From the NCBI RefSeq assembly GCF_025561445.1, contig NZ_CP095096.1, forward strand, positions 2,335,822-2,399,821: a stretch of DNA of 64,000 nt, given 5' to 3'. The position numbers were made by a program, and so were the translations under genes. Below are positions 28,200-35,846 of this stretch, one piece after another. The notes beneath the pieces were generated by a model. The model worked only from the letters and a program-made list of their open reading frames with translations, did no database searches and was not told the DNA's origin. The stretch comes from Staphylococcus sp. IVB6181 (GTDB lineage: Bacteria; Bacillota; Bacilli; Staphylococcales; Staphylococcaceae). Positions within the stretch are counted from its first letter, which is position 1. Each line of letters opens with the position of its first letter.

Positions 28200-29114
28200 C
28201 TATTTCAAGTCCGTTAACTCAATTTGAGCACGTACCTTATCTATCATTGCTTTATCTGCTAAGTCCTGACTGAATGCAGTGGCTGTTCCTGAAGCAACTG
28301 CGTTTCGAAATGCTTCATCTGTCGATAACCCTTGTGCTAAACCTGCCAGCATACCTGCAACGGTACTGTCGCCGGCACCTACAGTGTTGATTGCTTTGCC
28401 TTTTGGTACTGAAGCTTTAATTTGTTTAGCTTTATCAATATAAATCGCACCTTCGCCGCCGAGCGAAACAATTACAGCTTGTGCACCTTGTTCAATAATT
28501 TCAAGGCCGTATTTTACTACATCAGCATCTGTCGTAATGGTTGTATCAAACATCACTTCAAGTTCATCTTTATTCGGTTTAATAAAGAACGGCTGATACG
28601 GCAGAATCGTTTCTACTAAATCTTTTTCTGCATCTACGACCAATTTAGCTCCGGTACTTTGTGTGATTTTTGCGATTTGTTCATACGCATCATCTGGAAT
28701 GCTTTTTGGTACACTGCCCGCTATAACAACAGTGTCATTTGAAGTTGTTGTTTTAACCTGTGTTAACAAAGCTTCGAATGCTGTATTTGAAATTGAAGGG
28801 CCCCCAGCATTAATTTCAGTTTCTGCGTCTGATTTCAGCTTCACATTAATGCGTGTGTCCTCTTCTACTTCAACGAAGCCGCTCGCAATGCCTGCCTTTT
28901 CTAATGCATCTTTGATAAATTGCCCCGGAAAGCCGCCTACAAATCCTAATGCTGTAGAAGGTGTATTTAATGTATGCAGTACGCGTGAGACATTAATCCC
29001 TTTGCCTCCGGCAAATTTATAAGTTTCTGGTGCGCGATTAAGTCCGCCTGTTTGAAAATTATCTACTTTCATAATGTAATCAATGGATGAATTGAAAGTT
29101 ACTGTATAAATCAA
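28200..29114 (-). CDS. fruK: 1-phosphofructokinase
   Basis: 304 residues, PfkB/ribokinase family. N-terminal FAGGKGINVSRVL and C-terminal KAINTVGAGDSTVAGMLAG with the catalytic aspartate in GAGD. It phosphorylates fructose 1-phosphate from FruA to fructose 1,6-bisphosphate. It begins 1 nt after fruR, so translation is coupled. LacC-type tagatose 6-phosphate kinases are close relatives, but the operon settles the role. Confidence 0.92.
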   Translation of the reverse strand: MIYTVTFNSSIDYIMKVDNFQTGGLNRAPETYKFAGGKGINVSRVLHTLNTPSTALGFVGGFPGQFIKDALEKAGIASGFVEVEEDTRINVKLKSDAETEINAGGPSISNTAFEALLTQVKTTTSNDTVVIAGSVPKSIPDDAYEQIAKITQSTGAKLVVDAEKDLVETILPYQPFFIKPNKDELEVMFDTTITTDADVVKYGLEIIEQGAQAVIVSLGGEGAIYIDKAKQIKASVPKGKAINTVGAGDSTVAGMLAGLAQGLSTDEAFRNAVASGTATAFSQDLADKAMIDKVRAQIELTDLK

Positions 29115-29115
29115 T

Positions 29116-29877
29116 TTATTGTCCTCCTATGATGGAATAACTGTTGCGATAGGTTTTGATATCTCCGCGTGTTAACGCTTTGGCTGATGTCAATATGTCG
29201 CAAGGTACTTTAGTATTGACACTTACGCCCGCAAAATAAGTATGACCGAATTTAGAACTATCTATTAAAATAAAGATATGCTGACCGACTTTCATCGCAT
29301 TTTCTTTTACATAAGCTTCTTGCTCATCTGGCGTTGTTAATCTGCCTTCGCTGTCAATACCGTTCATGCCGATAAAGACTTTGTCGAAATGATAATGTTT
29401 CAATGTTTCGATGGCACGCGGTCCTACTGAAGCAAGTGTGTTGGCTTTAACATCTCCGCCGATAATCAGTGTCTTAATTCCGCGTTTCAATAATGCTTCT
29501 ACATGGGTTAAGCCATTAGTAACCGCTACAATTTCTTTAGCTTCTATATACTCAATCATTTCAAAGGTCGTCGTACCCGCATCAATATAAATACAGTCGC
29601 GATCTTCAATTTGTTCAGCCGCCAGTTTGCCTATTTCTCTTTTTTCTTGAATATTGCGTTCTTTCTTCTCAGACATTTCAGGCTCGCTTAAAGCCGTATT
29701 TTTAAGTGTTGCGCCGCCATGGACACGTTGTAATTTACCCATTTTCTGCAATTTCGATAAATCCCGACGGATTGTGGAAGCACTGCATCCTGTCATTTGG
29801 ATTAACTCTTGCAGCGTCAAAAATTCTTTTTCCTTTAACAACTGTATAATCAGGTCAAATCTTTTTTGCGTTATCAT
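29116..29877 (-). CDS. fruR: Fructose operon repressor, DeoR family
   Basis: 253 residues. N-terminal helix-turn-helix (LQELIQMTGCSASTIRRDL, about 20-38) and a DeoR C-terminal sugar-phosphate sensor domain (DAGTTTFEMIEYI, GGDVKANTLASVG). First gene of the operon; its own promoter carries a cre-like site and TGAATG-type direct repeats. Fructose 1-phosphate is the expected inducer. Confidence 0.9.
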   Translation of the reverse strand: MITQKRFDLIIQLLKEKEFLTLQELIQMTGCSASTIRRDLSKLQKMGKLQRVHGGATLKNTALSEPEMSEKKERNIQEKREIGKLAAEQIEDRDCIYIDAGTTTFEMIEYIEAKEIVAVTNGLTHVEALLKRGIKTLIIGGDVKANTLASVGPRAIETLKHYHFDKVFIGMNGIDSEGRLTTPDEQEAYVKENAMKVGQHIFILIDSSKFGHTYFAGVSVNTKVPCDILTSAKALTRGDIKTYRNSYSIIGGQ

Positions 29878-29899
29878 ATCGCCACCTCGTTTCTACTTT

Positions 29900-29962
29900 A
29901 TTATAATGTGTCCGCTTTCAAATTTCAACCAAAAACATTCATTTTCATTCAAAATCAATCAT
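29900..29962 (-). promoter_or_regulatory. fruRKA promoter with cre-like site and direct repeats
   Basis: -35 TTGAAA (29923-29928) and -10 TATAAT (29900-29905) are exactly 17 nt apart. Within the spacer TGAAAGCGGACACA (29907-29920) matches the CcpA cre consensus at 13 of 14 positions. Just upstream of the -35 are repeated TGAATG/TGATTG units, likely FruR operators. Confidence 0.75.
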
Positions 29963-29970
29963 AAATCCGT

Positions 29971-29995
29971 AAAAAAAGATGAGCTTCTGCTCATC
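29971..29995 (-). terminator. Terminator overlapping the ybaK stop
   Basis: GATGAGC-AGAA-GCTCATC followed by seven T on the minus strand; the stem includes the stop codon region of ybaK. Confidence 0.85.
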
Positions 29996-30476
29996 CTTCA
30001 TGTGTTGCTACATCTGCAACTTTTGCTTCGGTGGCTTGAATAAGTTCTGAAACATTCACACCCATTTGTACACCGCGCAGTCCGCCGCTGACAAAGATTT
30101 TCTCCTGTTGCTCAGCAGATTGATCAATGACAGTCGGATACGCGTGTTTCATGCCGATTGGAGAACAGCCGCCGCGAATATATCCTGTCACTTTAGTCAG
30201 TTCATCTAATGGGAGTAAATGCAGCTTCTTCTCTCCAACAGCTTGTGCCGCATGTTTCATATCCAAGTGGCTTTCTACCGGTATTACAAATACATACGGG
30301 TCATGATTGTTGTTAATAAACAGCAAGGTTTTAAACACTTGTTCAGGATCTGCCCCAATCAGCTTTGCGACCTCTTGTCCTTCAATGTGTTCCTTGCCCA
30401 TTTTAAATGTACGCATTTCATAATCGATGCCTTCGCGATCTAAAATGCGCATCGCATTTGTCTTCTTCTGTTTCAT
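29991..30476 (-). CDS. ybaK: Cys-tRNA(Pro)/Cys-tRNA(Cys) deacylase
   Basis: 161 residues, YbaK/ProX editing-domain family. Conserved KTLLF, the lysine-bearing VFVIPVESHLDMKH segment, and GYIRGGCSPIGMKH near 97 are present. It hydrolyses mischarged Cys-tRNA(Pro) in trans. The ATG at 30476 is used because GAGGTGAACGCA precedes it; the frame stays open to 30629, but the extra 51 residues do not resemble the family. Confidence 0.87.
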   Translation of the reverse strand: MKQKKTNAMRILDREGIDYEMRTFKMGKEHIEGQEVAKLIGADPEQVFKTLLFINNNHDPYVFVIPVESHLDMKHAAQAVGEKKLHLLPLDELTKVTGYIRGGCSPIGMKHAYPTVIDQSAEQQEKIFVSGGLRGVQMGVNVSELIQATEAKVADVATHEG

Positions 30477-30586
30477 TGCGTTCACCTCATATTTAATATA
30501 GCACGCAAAGCAAACAGACAACATCAATACCGCTTCAAACCTAAAAAAACAAGGCGCCCCGACACTGTTTCTGCTCATTTCTGAGT

Positions 30587-30928
30587 TCAGTTGCCCGATA
30601 CGCCTTGTTTTGTAAAATGCTGAAGCCATTGCTGACTCACATCATTTGCGATAAATGTGAGTGAAATCACAAATACTGAATTGGATTCTGCTTTTGTACT
30701 ATGTGCTGCTTCTGTATGTTGTGTTGATGCCCCCCCAGCCACTGCACTGTATGTAGGTGGAGGAGTTTCTGATGCATTGTTGTTTGACGAAACATGCTCG
30801 CTTTGCATGAAAGCAGAGACACCGTTTTGGAACTTAGCAAGTTCGCTTTCATTCGTCACTAATACTAACAGAAAAATCAAGCAACAAGCCAGAATGCCAG
30901 CATATACCCATAAAATTAACGCTCTCAT
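30587..30928 (-). CDS. Hypothetical protein with one N-terminal membrane helix
   Basis: 113 residues. Hydrophobic segment at 5-25, a Ser/Thr/Asn/Pro-rich low-complexity middle (45-85), and a short amphipathic end. No family recognised. Codon 65 onward reads through a run of seven G on the coding strand (C at 30730-30736), unusual in this AT-rich genome; slippage there would shift the last third into another open frame that runs on to 30667. The 3' end lies inside a large inverted repeat (30547-30556 with 30601-30610). Moderately sure it is a gene. Confidence 0.45.
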   Translation of the reverse strand: MRALILWVYAGILACCLIFLLVLVTNESELAKFQNGVSAFMQSEHVSSNNNASETPPPTYSAVAGGASTQHTEAAHSTKAESNSVFVISLTFIANDVSQQWLQHFTKQGVSGN

Positions 30929-31215
30929 TCTTATAACCTCTTCACCCTTGATTCGTGATTACAATATTAACACAAAAACTTTACATAAACGGTAAGTAGT
31001 AAGCTATTTAAACCAAATGTAATATATGTAACAGAACCGACACGAAAATAACGGTGACATCACAAAGTGACACAAACCTCTTTTTGGTTGCGAACATCCT
31101 ATTTAACAAGGTTTAACGTCTATCTGATTGCTTTCCTTCTCATCTATCCCTTCAAATTTTGTCCATAAAATTGAAATCATGTTACAAACACACTACAAAT
31201 AAGACTATTCACAGA
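30929..31215. other. Intergenic region, no gene seen
   Basis: About 290 nt, AT-rich. It holds the upstream region of the small membrane-protein gene. I saw repeated short GTGACA words but no convincing operator or gene. Confidence 0.4.
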
Positions 31216-31263
31216 AAAAGCAGGTCAACTGCTGGGGTTAAACACCTCGCAACTGACCTGCTG
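31216..31263 (-). terminator. Terminator after the metQ-like/dehydrogenase operon
   Basis: GCAGGTCA pairs with TGACCTGC, extended by inner GCAGTTG-type pairing; the minus strand continues CTTTTTCTG. Confidence 0.82.
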
Positions 31264-31268
31264 ATATA

Positions 31269-32222
31269 TTATTGATTTTCTTTAATAGCTTGTTCGCCTT
31301 GTTCAATGGCTTGTTGAATAAATTGATGTGCGGCTTCTAATTGCTGTACCTCTGTATCAGAAAGTGCTATCGGCAAACGTTGTTTTATACCTTGTCGATC
31401 AATCAATGTTAACAGACTTAATGCGCCATCAGATAAGCCATACTCATGATTGACTAGACCGCTCACCGGTTCAATCGTATGTTCATTCAATACAACAGCG
31501 TGTGCTAATTGTACAGCTGCTCTTGAAATGGCCGCATTCGTCCAGCCTTTCTTGATAAAGACATCAAATGCTACTTCATCAATACTATGCGACACAGCTG
31601 CTTGGTTGATTGGTTCTGCGCCTGTTAACTGTTCAAACTCAGGCAATTCAATACCATGAATGCGTACACGGCTCCAAACAGGTACACAGTGAGAGCCATG
31701 CTCGCCTAAAACAAAAGCCTCTACGTCTTTAGGATCGACATCGTAGTAAGCTGCAATTAAAGTACGAAAACGAGAAGACTCTAAAATTGTTCCTGTTCCA
31801 ATGACTTTATCAGCTGGATAACCTGCCTGATGACCCAAATAAGTCATTGCATCCACAGGATTAGAAATTAAGATAACAATAGGCTCTGTCGTTACAGCAG
31901 AAAGCTTGCTGAAGACTTCATGAACGATGGTACTGTTCGCTTTCGTCAATAAGGTACGATCCTTCATATCTGGTGTAGAAGGTGCGCTGGCTGAAATAAT
32001 TACGATATCCGCATCTTTTAAATCCTCGTACCCTCCGGTTTGGATATCCACATGATGCGAACGTTTCAAACCTTGGATATGCAAGTGGTCTAAGACTTCT
32101 CCTTCAGCTTGCGAAGTATCTGTATCCACTACAACGATTTGTGAAAAGCATCCTAAATATTGTGCATCAGTCAATACTTGGCTGCCTACTCTGCCTACAC
32201 CGATAATCCCTAATTTTGTCAT
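31269..32222 (-). CDS. L-lactate/L-2-hydroxyacid dehydrogenase family protein
   Basis: 317 residues. NAD-binding GIGVGRVGS at 5-13 with Asp in [18 protein letters not shown], the catalytic His in LGEHGSHCVP, and an SSRFR segment are all of the LDH/MDH family. The substrate loop reads SAPSTPDMKDR where lactate dehydrogenases have APQKPGETR, so Gln102 is replaced and the loop is longer, as in 2-hydroxyisocaproate-type enzymes. Start ATG 32222 with GGGAGAG upstream; the frame opens at 32255. It follows a MetQ-like gene by 19 nt under a SAM riboswitch, suggesting a methionine-related 2-keto/2-hydroxy acid as substrate (inference). Confidence 0.78.
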   Translation of the reverse strand: MTKLGIIGVGRVGSQVLTDAQYLGCFSQIVVVDTDTSQAEGEVLDHLHIQGLKRSHHVDIQTGGYEDLKDADIVIISASAPSTPDMKDRTLLTKANSTIVHEVFSKLSAVTTEPIVILISNPVDAMTYLGHQAGYPADKVIGTGTILESSRFRTLIAAYYDVDPKDVEAFVLGEHGSHCVPVWSRVRIHGIELPEFEQLTGAEPINQAAVSHSIDEVAFDVFIKKGWTNAAISRAAVQLAHAVVLNEHTIEPVSGLVNHEYGLSDGALSLLTLIDRQGIKQRLPIALSDTEVQQLEAAHQFIQQAIEQGEQAIKENQ

Positions 32223-32241
32223 TATAATTCTCTCCCTTGTC

Positions 32242-33060
32242 TTACTTAGCTTCATACGGTATTACGTCTTTACCGTATTCTTTTTTAATGAATGCTTTCA
32301 TATCTTTTGATTGCAATACTTTAATCAAAGTTTGGAATTTTTCATCATTTTTATGTCCTTCTTTTACCGCAAGGATATTCGCAAATGGTGAAGATTCGTT
32401 TTCCATAACAATGGCATCTTTAGAAGGTGTTAAACCATTATCAATTGCATAGTTAGAGTTCATGATAACAGCTGCACCTTCACCGCTTTTATACGTTTTC
32501 GGCAAGAATTCTGCGCCTTGCTGATTATTGAATTTCAAATCTTTCTTGTTTTCCACAATGTCTTCGAATTTTGCATCTTCGATTTTGACACCATCTTTGA
32601 TTTTAACCAAACCTTCATTTACAAAGAATGATAGGAAACGTCCTTCTTCTGCTGGGTTATTTGAAACATAGATTGTTGATCCTTTCGGAATATCTTTAAT
32701 GTTTTTGTATTTTTTACTATATACACCCATTGGTGTTGTGAAGACTTTGCCGACTTCTTCTATTTTATAACCATGTGATTTCTTTTCGGCTTTTAAATAA
32801 GGAACGTGTTGGAATAAGTTCGCATCCACATCGCCTTTGTCTAATAATTTATTCGGCACTTTATAATCGTTAACGACTTTTACTTCTAAGTCATAACCTT
32901 TTTTCTTCATTTCTTTCTTAGCATGTTCTAACACTTCACCATGAGGCGCAGGAGAGGCCGCAACTGTAATTTTTTTGTTTTCTCCGCCTTTACCTTGACC
33001 GCAGGCTGCTAATACGACTAACAAAATACATAACCCGATAAAACTGATTAATTTTTTCAT
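32242..33060 (-). CDS. MetQ-like methionine-binding lipoprotein (NlpA family)
   Basis: 272 residues. Signal peptide with lipobox LAAC (Cys20), then an NlpA/MetQ-type binding domain: ITVAASPAPHGEVLEHA, GDVDANLFQHVPYL, and the C-terminal NILAVKEGHKN. MetQ proteins deliver methionine or its derivatives to the MetNP ABC importer. No metN or metP lies nearby, so this is an orphan binding protein that must borrow a transporter encoded elsewhere. It is first in an operon behind a SAM-I riboswitch. Confidence 0.87.
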   Translation of the reverse strand: MKKLISFIGLCILLVVLAACGQGKGGENKKITVAASPAPHGEVLEHAKKEMKKKGYDLEVKVVNDYKVPNKLLDKGDVDANLFQHVPYLKAEKKSHGYKIEEVGKVFTTPMGVYSKKYKNIKDIPKGSTIYVSNNPAEEGRFLSFFVNEGLVKIKDGVKIEDAKFEDIVENKKDLKFNNQQGAEFLPKTYKSGEGAAVIMNSNYAIDNGLTPSKDAIVMENESSPFANILAVKEGHKNDEKFQTLIKVLQSKDMKAFIKKEYGKDVIPYEAK

Positions 33061-33114
33061 CTTACTATGACACCATCCCTATGTAATTTACAAATAACAA
33101 GACTCCTTTCAATA
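33061..33114 (-). other. Leader between S-box terminator and metQ-like gene
   Basis: Untranslated mRNA with AAAGGAG at about 33100-33108 and further purine-rich sequence before the ATG. No additional structure seen. Confidence 0.4.
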
Positions 33115-33149
33115 GAAAAAGCTCCCCCTTAAATTAAGAGAAAGCTTTT
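33115..33149 (-). terminator. SAM-riboswitch terminator
   Basis: On the minus strand GAAAAGCTTTCTC pairs with GGGGGAGCTTTTT(C), followed by TTTTTCTATTG. It lies 8 nt after the aptamer, and its 5' arm can compete with the aptamer P1 region. Confidence 0.85.
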
Positions 33150-33157
33150 CGTTCTTT

Positions 33158-33262
33158 CTCTCATCTTCATAAGCAATTGCTTTTTGTGAATTAGCACCAC
33201 TTCGTATATACGATGGTTGCTGGGCTTCATAGGGCACATCCCTCCGCCGCTCTTGATAAGAG
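33158..33262 (-). promoter_or_regulatory. SAM-I (S-box) riboswitch aptamer
   Basis: On the minus strand: P1 arms CTCTTATC (33262-33255) and GATGAGAG (33165-33158), then AAGAGCGGCGGAGGGA, GCCCTATGAAGCCC, AGCAACC and GAAGTGGTGCTAATTC in the canonical S-box order. Upstream, -35 TTGACG (33309-33314) and -10 TAACCT (33286-33291) have a 17-nt spacer. SAM binding would stop transcription before the metQ-like gene. Confidence 0.95.
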
Positions 33263-33285
33263 TCTTATTAAATTGAATTGTATTA

Positions 33286-33314
33286 AGGTTACCACCAGTT
33301 ATATAATTCGTCAA
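33286..33314 (-). promoter_or_regulatory. Promoter of the S-box operon
   Basis: TTGACG-N17-TAACCT on the minus strand, with the expected start about 18 nt before the aptamer. Confidence 0.65.
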
Positions 33315-33358
33315 TCTTATTTTCATATTTTTCTGAAAAAAATACTGTAATAATTAAA

Positions 33359-33382
33359 GTGCCAACAATAAACTGCTGGCAC
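33359..33382 (-). terminator. Hairpin after norA
   Basis: GTGCCA(A)CA and TG(C)TGGCAC form a stem; the T-tract on the minus strand is weak (CTTTAATT), so this is a modest terminator. Confidence 0.55.
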
Positions 33383-33402
33383 ATGTATCTTTTCTTTTAA
33401 AA

Positions 33403-34569
33403 TTACACTTTCATTCCTTTATTCTTTCTAATCGTCTTCTCTATCATAATAATTACAATTCCAAGCAGCATAACAGTAATAGACATGTACAACGGAAATT
33501 CAAAGTTCACGTCATATAATGAACCCGCGACAAGTGGTCCTGCAAAGTTGCCCATACTAGTAAATGTCGAGTTTAATCCACCGGCAAGTCCTTGGCGGTT
33601 GCCTGCAATATTTGAAAAGTAGTTGGTAATCGCAGGTCGGATCATGTCGAAACCGATAAATACAATAAAGCTGATGATCATGATTGACCAATAGTGGTGT
33701 GCAACTACTAATAAGAATAAGACTACTGCTGAATAAAAGAGCGAAATTTGAATAAAGGTCAATTCTTTGAAATACTTCATAAACTTATCAAATAAGAAAA
33801 TTTGGAAGATAGCACCTGCTAAACCGCCGCCCATTATAGCGATAGAAATATCTTTTGGAGCATAGTGTGCTTTATCTGCAGTATATAAAGGATACAGTGT
33901 TTCAAAAGCTGCTAAACCGAATGCGAGTACGAATGTAATAATGATCGGTGTAATAAAAGCTTTGATATTAACTTTAGCTAATTCTTGCGGCTCTACAAAT
34001 TGGTGGAAACCATCTGTTGTTTCGCGTTTTGCGCCATGAATAAAGAATACCGAACAAACAAAAGCTATAATACCTAAACTTCCTGCAAAATAGAACGGCA
34101 GACGATGGGAGAATTCAGCCATAAAACCGCCGAACCCTGGTCCTAAAATAAACCCTGAGTTGATAATGGCAGACATATAGCCGAAGTTCTTAGCTTTATC
34201 TTGCGGCGGCGAAATATCCGCAATCATGCCTGTTACACCCGGCATGACCATACCAGCACTAAAGCCCCCGATAATTCTTGAAATAATTAACAATGTATAA
34301 TTACTGCTCATCGCAAAGATAAATTCAGAAACAGAGAATAATATCAATCCGATACAGATAATGAGTTTTTTGCCTAATTTATCAGCAAGGTTGCCTCCGA
34401 ATGGAGAAATTACCATTTGCGCTAATGCAAAGGCCGCAACAAGAATACCTAAATCACTTCCATTTAAACCTAAATCCTTTAAATAGACAGGTAATACAGG
34501 TACAACTAATCCAATCCCTAAGAAAACGAGAAATATATTAAAGTAAAGTGTGATTAATTGCTTACTCAT
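33403..34569 (-). CDS. norA: Multidrug efflux transporter NorA, MFS
   Basis: 388 residues, the same length as S. aureus NorA, and alike over the whole chain. Twelve hydrophobic segments; motif A GGNLADKLGKK between helices 2 and 3; motif C SGFILGPGFGGFM in helix 5, typical of drug/proton antiporters. It exports quinolones, dyes and quaternary amines by proton antiport. A TATAAT promoter lies upstream; in S. aureus norA is controlled by MgrA and ArlRS, and mgrA is 7 kb away here. Confidence 0.93.
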   Translation of the reverse strand: MSKQLITLYFNIFLVFLGIGLVVPVLPVYLKDLGLNGSDLGILVAAFALAQMVISPFGGNLADKLGKKLIICIGLILFSVSEFIFAMSSNYTLLIISRIIGGFSAGMVMPGVTGMIADISPPQDKAKNFGYMSAIINSGFILGPGFGGFMAEFSHRLPFYFAGSLGIIAFVCSVFFIHGAKRETTDGFHQFVEPQELAKVNIKAFITPIIITFVLAFGLAAFETLYPLYTADKAHYAPKDISIAIMGGGLAGAIFQIFLFDKFMKYFKELTFIQISLFYSAVVLFLLVVAHHYWSIMIISFIVFIGFDMIRPAITNYFSNIAGNRQGLAGGLNSTFTSMGNFAGPLVAGSLYDVNFEFPLYMSITVMLLGIVIIMIEKTIRKNKGMKV

Positions 34570-34619
34570 GATAGCCTCCTTTATTGCGTATTTTACGTCG
34601 ATTTTTGTAATGACTACCT

Positions 34620-34649
34620 ATTATACACCAAAGTTATTCTATAGCTCAA
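34620..34649 (-). promoter_or_regulatory. norA promoter
   Basis: -35 TTGAGC (34644-34649), -10 TATAAT (34620-34625), spacer 18 nt, about 50 nt before the norA start. The rest of 34650-34867 is AT-rich and shows no gene. Confidence 0.65.
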
Positions 34650-34867
34650 TCAAATAATTTTATCTTAAGTTAGTAGCATTATTCCCTGATTATTTAAAAT
34701 TTATGCTTCATTTCAAGGTATGCCTAACCTGCGCTTTTAATTGATATCTCCGTTAAAAAGATGTATTATATTCACTTAAGTCTGACAGAAAAGCACGTTT
34801 GCTGTCTGTTTTAGAAGCAAGACAATACATCCCTATGATGGATGAATGAAGAGAGAGGGCTTTAAAG

Positions 34868-35485
34868 ATGCAATCACGATATATTGCACGCATATTTTTC
34901 GTTATACTGATGCTGATGACACTGCCATTGGACAATTTCTACCAATTCATGGCATTGAACTTATTTTTAGCATATATCCCTTTTGAATTGGTATGGTTAA
35001 TAAAACTCTTTATACCTAAGCGCCGGTTTGAATGGCCGTTATTTATTATTTTCTCAGCGATTTTTATTTTAATCTTCCCTAACACCTTTTATATGGTGAC
35101 GGATTTAATCCATTTGAACCAATTCGGTTTTAGTATTATGCATGGTGTGATCGCAACAGAATGGCTCTACTTCACTTATTTAGTCGGCGGCGTTTTATTT
35201 GCGCTGTATTGTTATATTTTAATCAATATCGAACTCTTCCACCTTACTGACAAACCTCTATTCAACTACATCCTTGTCATTACATTGATGATTGCGAATA
35301 GTGTCGGTATTGCGATGGGTCGATTTTTAAGATTTCACAGTGTATATTTGATCAATCAGCCGTTCTCAATTCTAAGAGATGTGATACACTTTTTCGATAT
35401 TAAGGGTATCTTCTTTGTGGTCATCATGACACTCTTGCAAGGATTTGTATTGATCTTAGTGAAAGGAGTGCGAATGGCCAAATGA
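34868..35485 (+). CDS. DUF1361 family membrane protein
   Basis: 205 residues with six or seven hydrophobic segments. The NLFLAYIPFELV stretch and the LIFPNTFYMVTDL motif near 75 are hallmarks of the DUF1361 family, whose function is unknown. It overlaps the next small membrane-protein gene by 4 nt (ATGA), so the two are translationally coupled and may form one complex. Confidence 0.75.
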   Translation: MQSRYIARIFFVILMLMTLPLDNFYQFMALNLFLAYIPFELVWLIKLFIPKRRFEWPLFIIFSAIFILIFPNTFYMVTDLIHLNQFGFSIMHGVIATEWLYFTYLVGGVLFALYCYILINIELFHLTDKPLFNYILVITLMIANSVGIAMGRFLRFHSVYLINQPFSILRDVIHFFDIKGIFFVVIMTLLQGFVLILVKGVRMAK

Positions 35486-35757
35486 TGATGCACTTACTAC
35501 TCTTTTTAGCTATCACCATTATTTTGCAGCTGATAATCGGACATTTTATACATGAAATCGGCTTCTCGCTCACTGTCAGTATTGGATTAATGTGTTTGCC
35601 GTTAGGTCTCGGTTTATTCTTGCTTCAAATCATTTATTTTGAACAAAAATATCCGAATTGGGAAGTAGACTTGCGTACGAAATTACGACTCAAATATATG
35701 TATCTTATTACATTTGCAGAATATATTGCACTTTATGTATGTTTCTTTATGATATAA
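35482..35757 (+). CDS. Small membrane protein, unknown
   Basis: 91 residues with three hydrophobic segments (about 2-22, 28-52, 70-90) and a charged loop (EQKYPNWEVDLRTKLRLK). Coupled to the DUF1361 gene by a 4-nt overlap, with SD AAAGGAGTG inside it. No family recognised. Confidence 0.6.
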   Translation: MMMHLLLFLAITIILQLIIGHFIHEIGFSLTVSIGLMCLPLGLGLFLLQIIYFEQKYPNWEVDLRTKLRLKYMYLITFAEYIALYVCFFMI

Positions 35758-35761
35758 AGCA

Positions 35762-35819
35762 AAAGCGCATGCTGTACGGTGTCACTTAATAACAGTGAAC
35801 CCGGAGCATGCGCCTTTTC
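35762..35819. terminator. Terminator between converging genes
   Basis: AAAAGCGCATGCT pairs with AGCATGCGCCTTTT, with an inner TGTCACT/AGTGAAC stem; T-runs on both sides make it bidirectional. Confidence 0.82.
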
Positions 35820-35846
35820 TTATTTATTATAAAATTTACCTACTTA

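Noticed and set aside
31269..32222. Plain L-lactate dehydrogenase (ldh)
   Set aside because: The family is right, but the substrate loop lacks the Gln of lactate dehydrogenases and the gene is under a SAM riboswitch, so the simple label was not used.
33129..33326. 65-residue minus-strand frame upstream of the metQ-like gene
   Set aside because: It lies entirely within the SAM-I riboswitch and its terminator.
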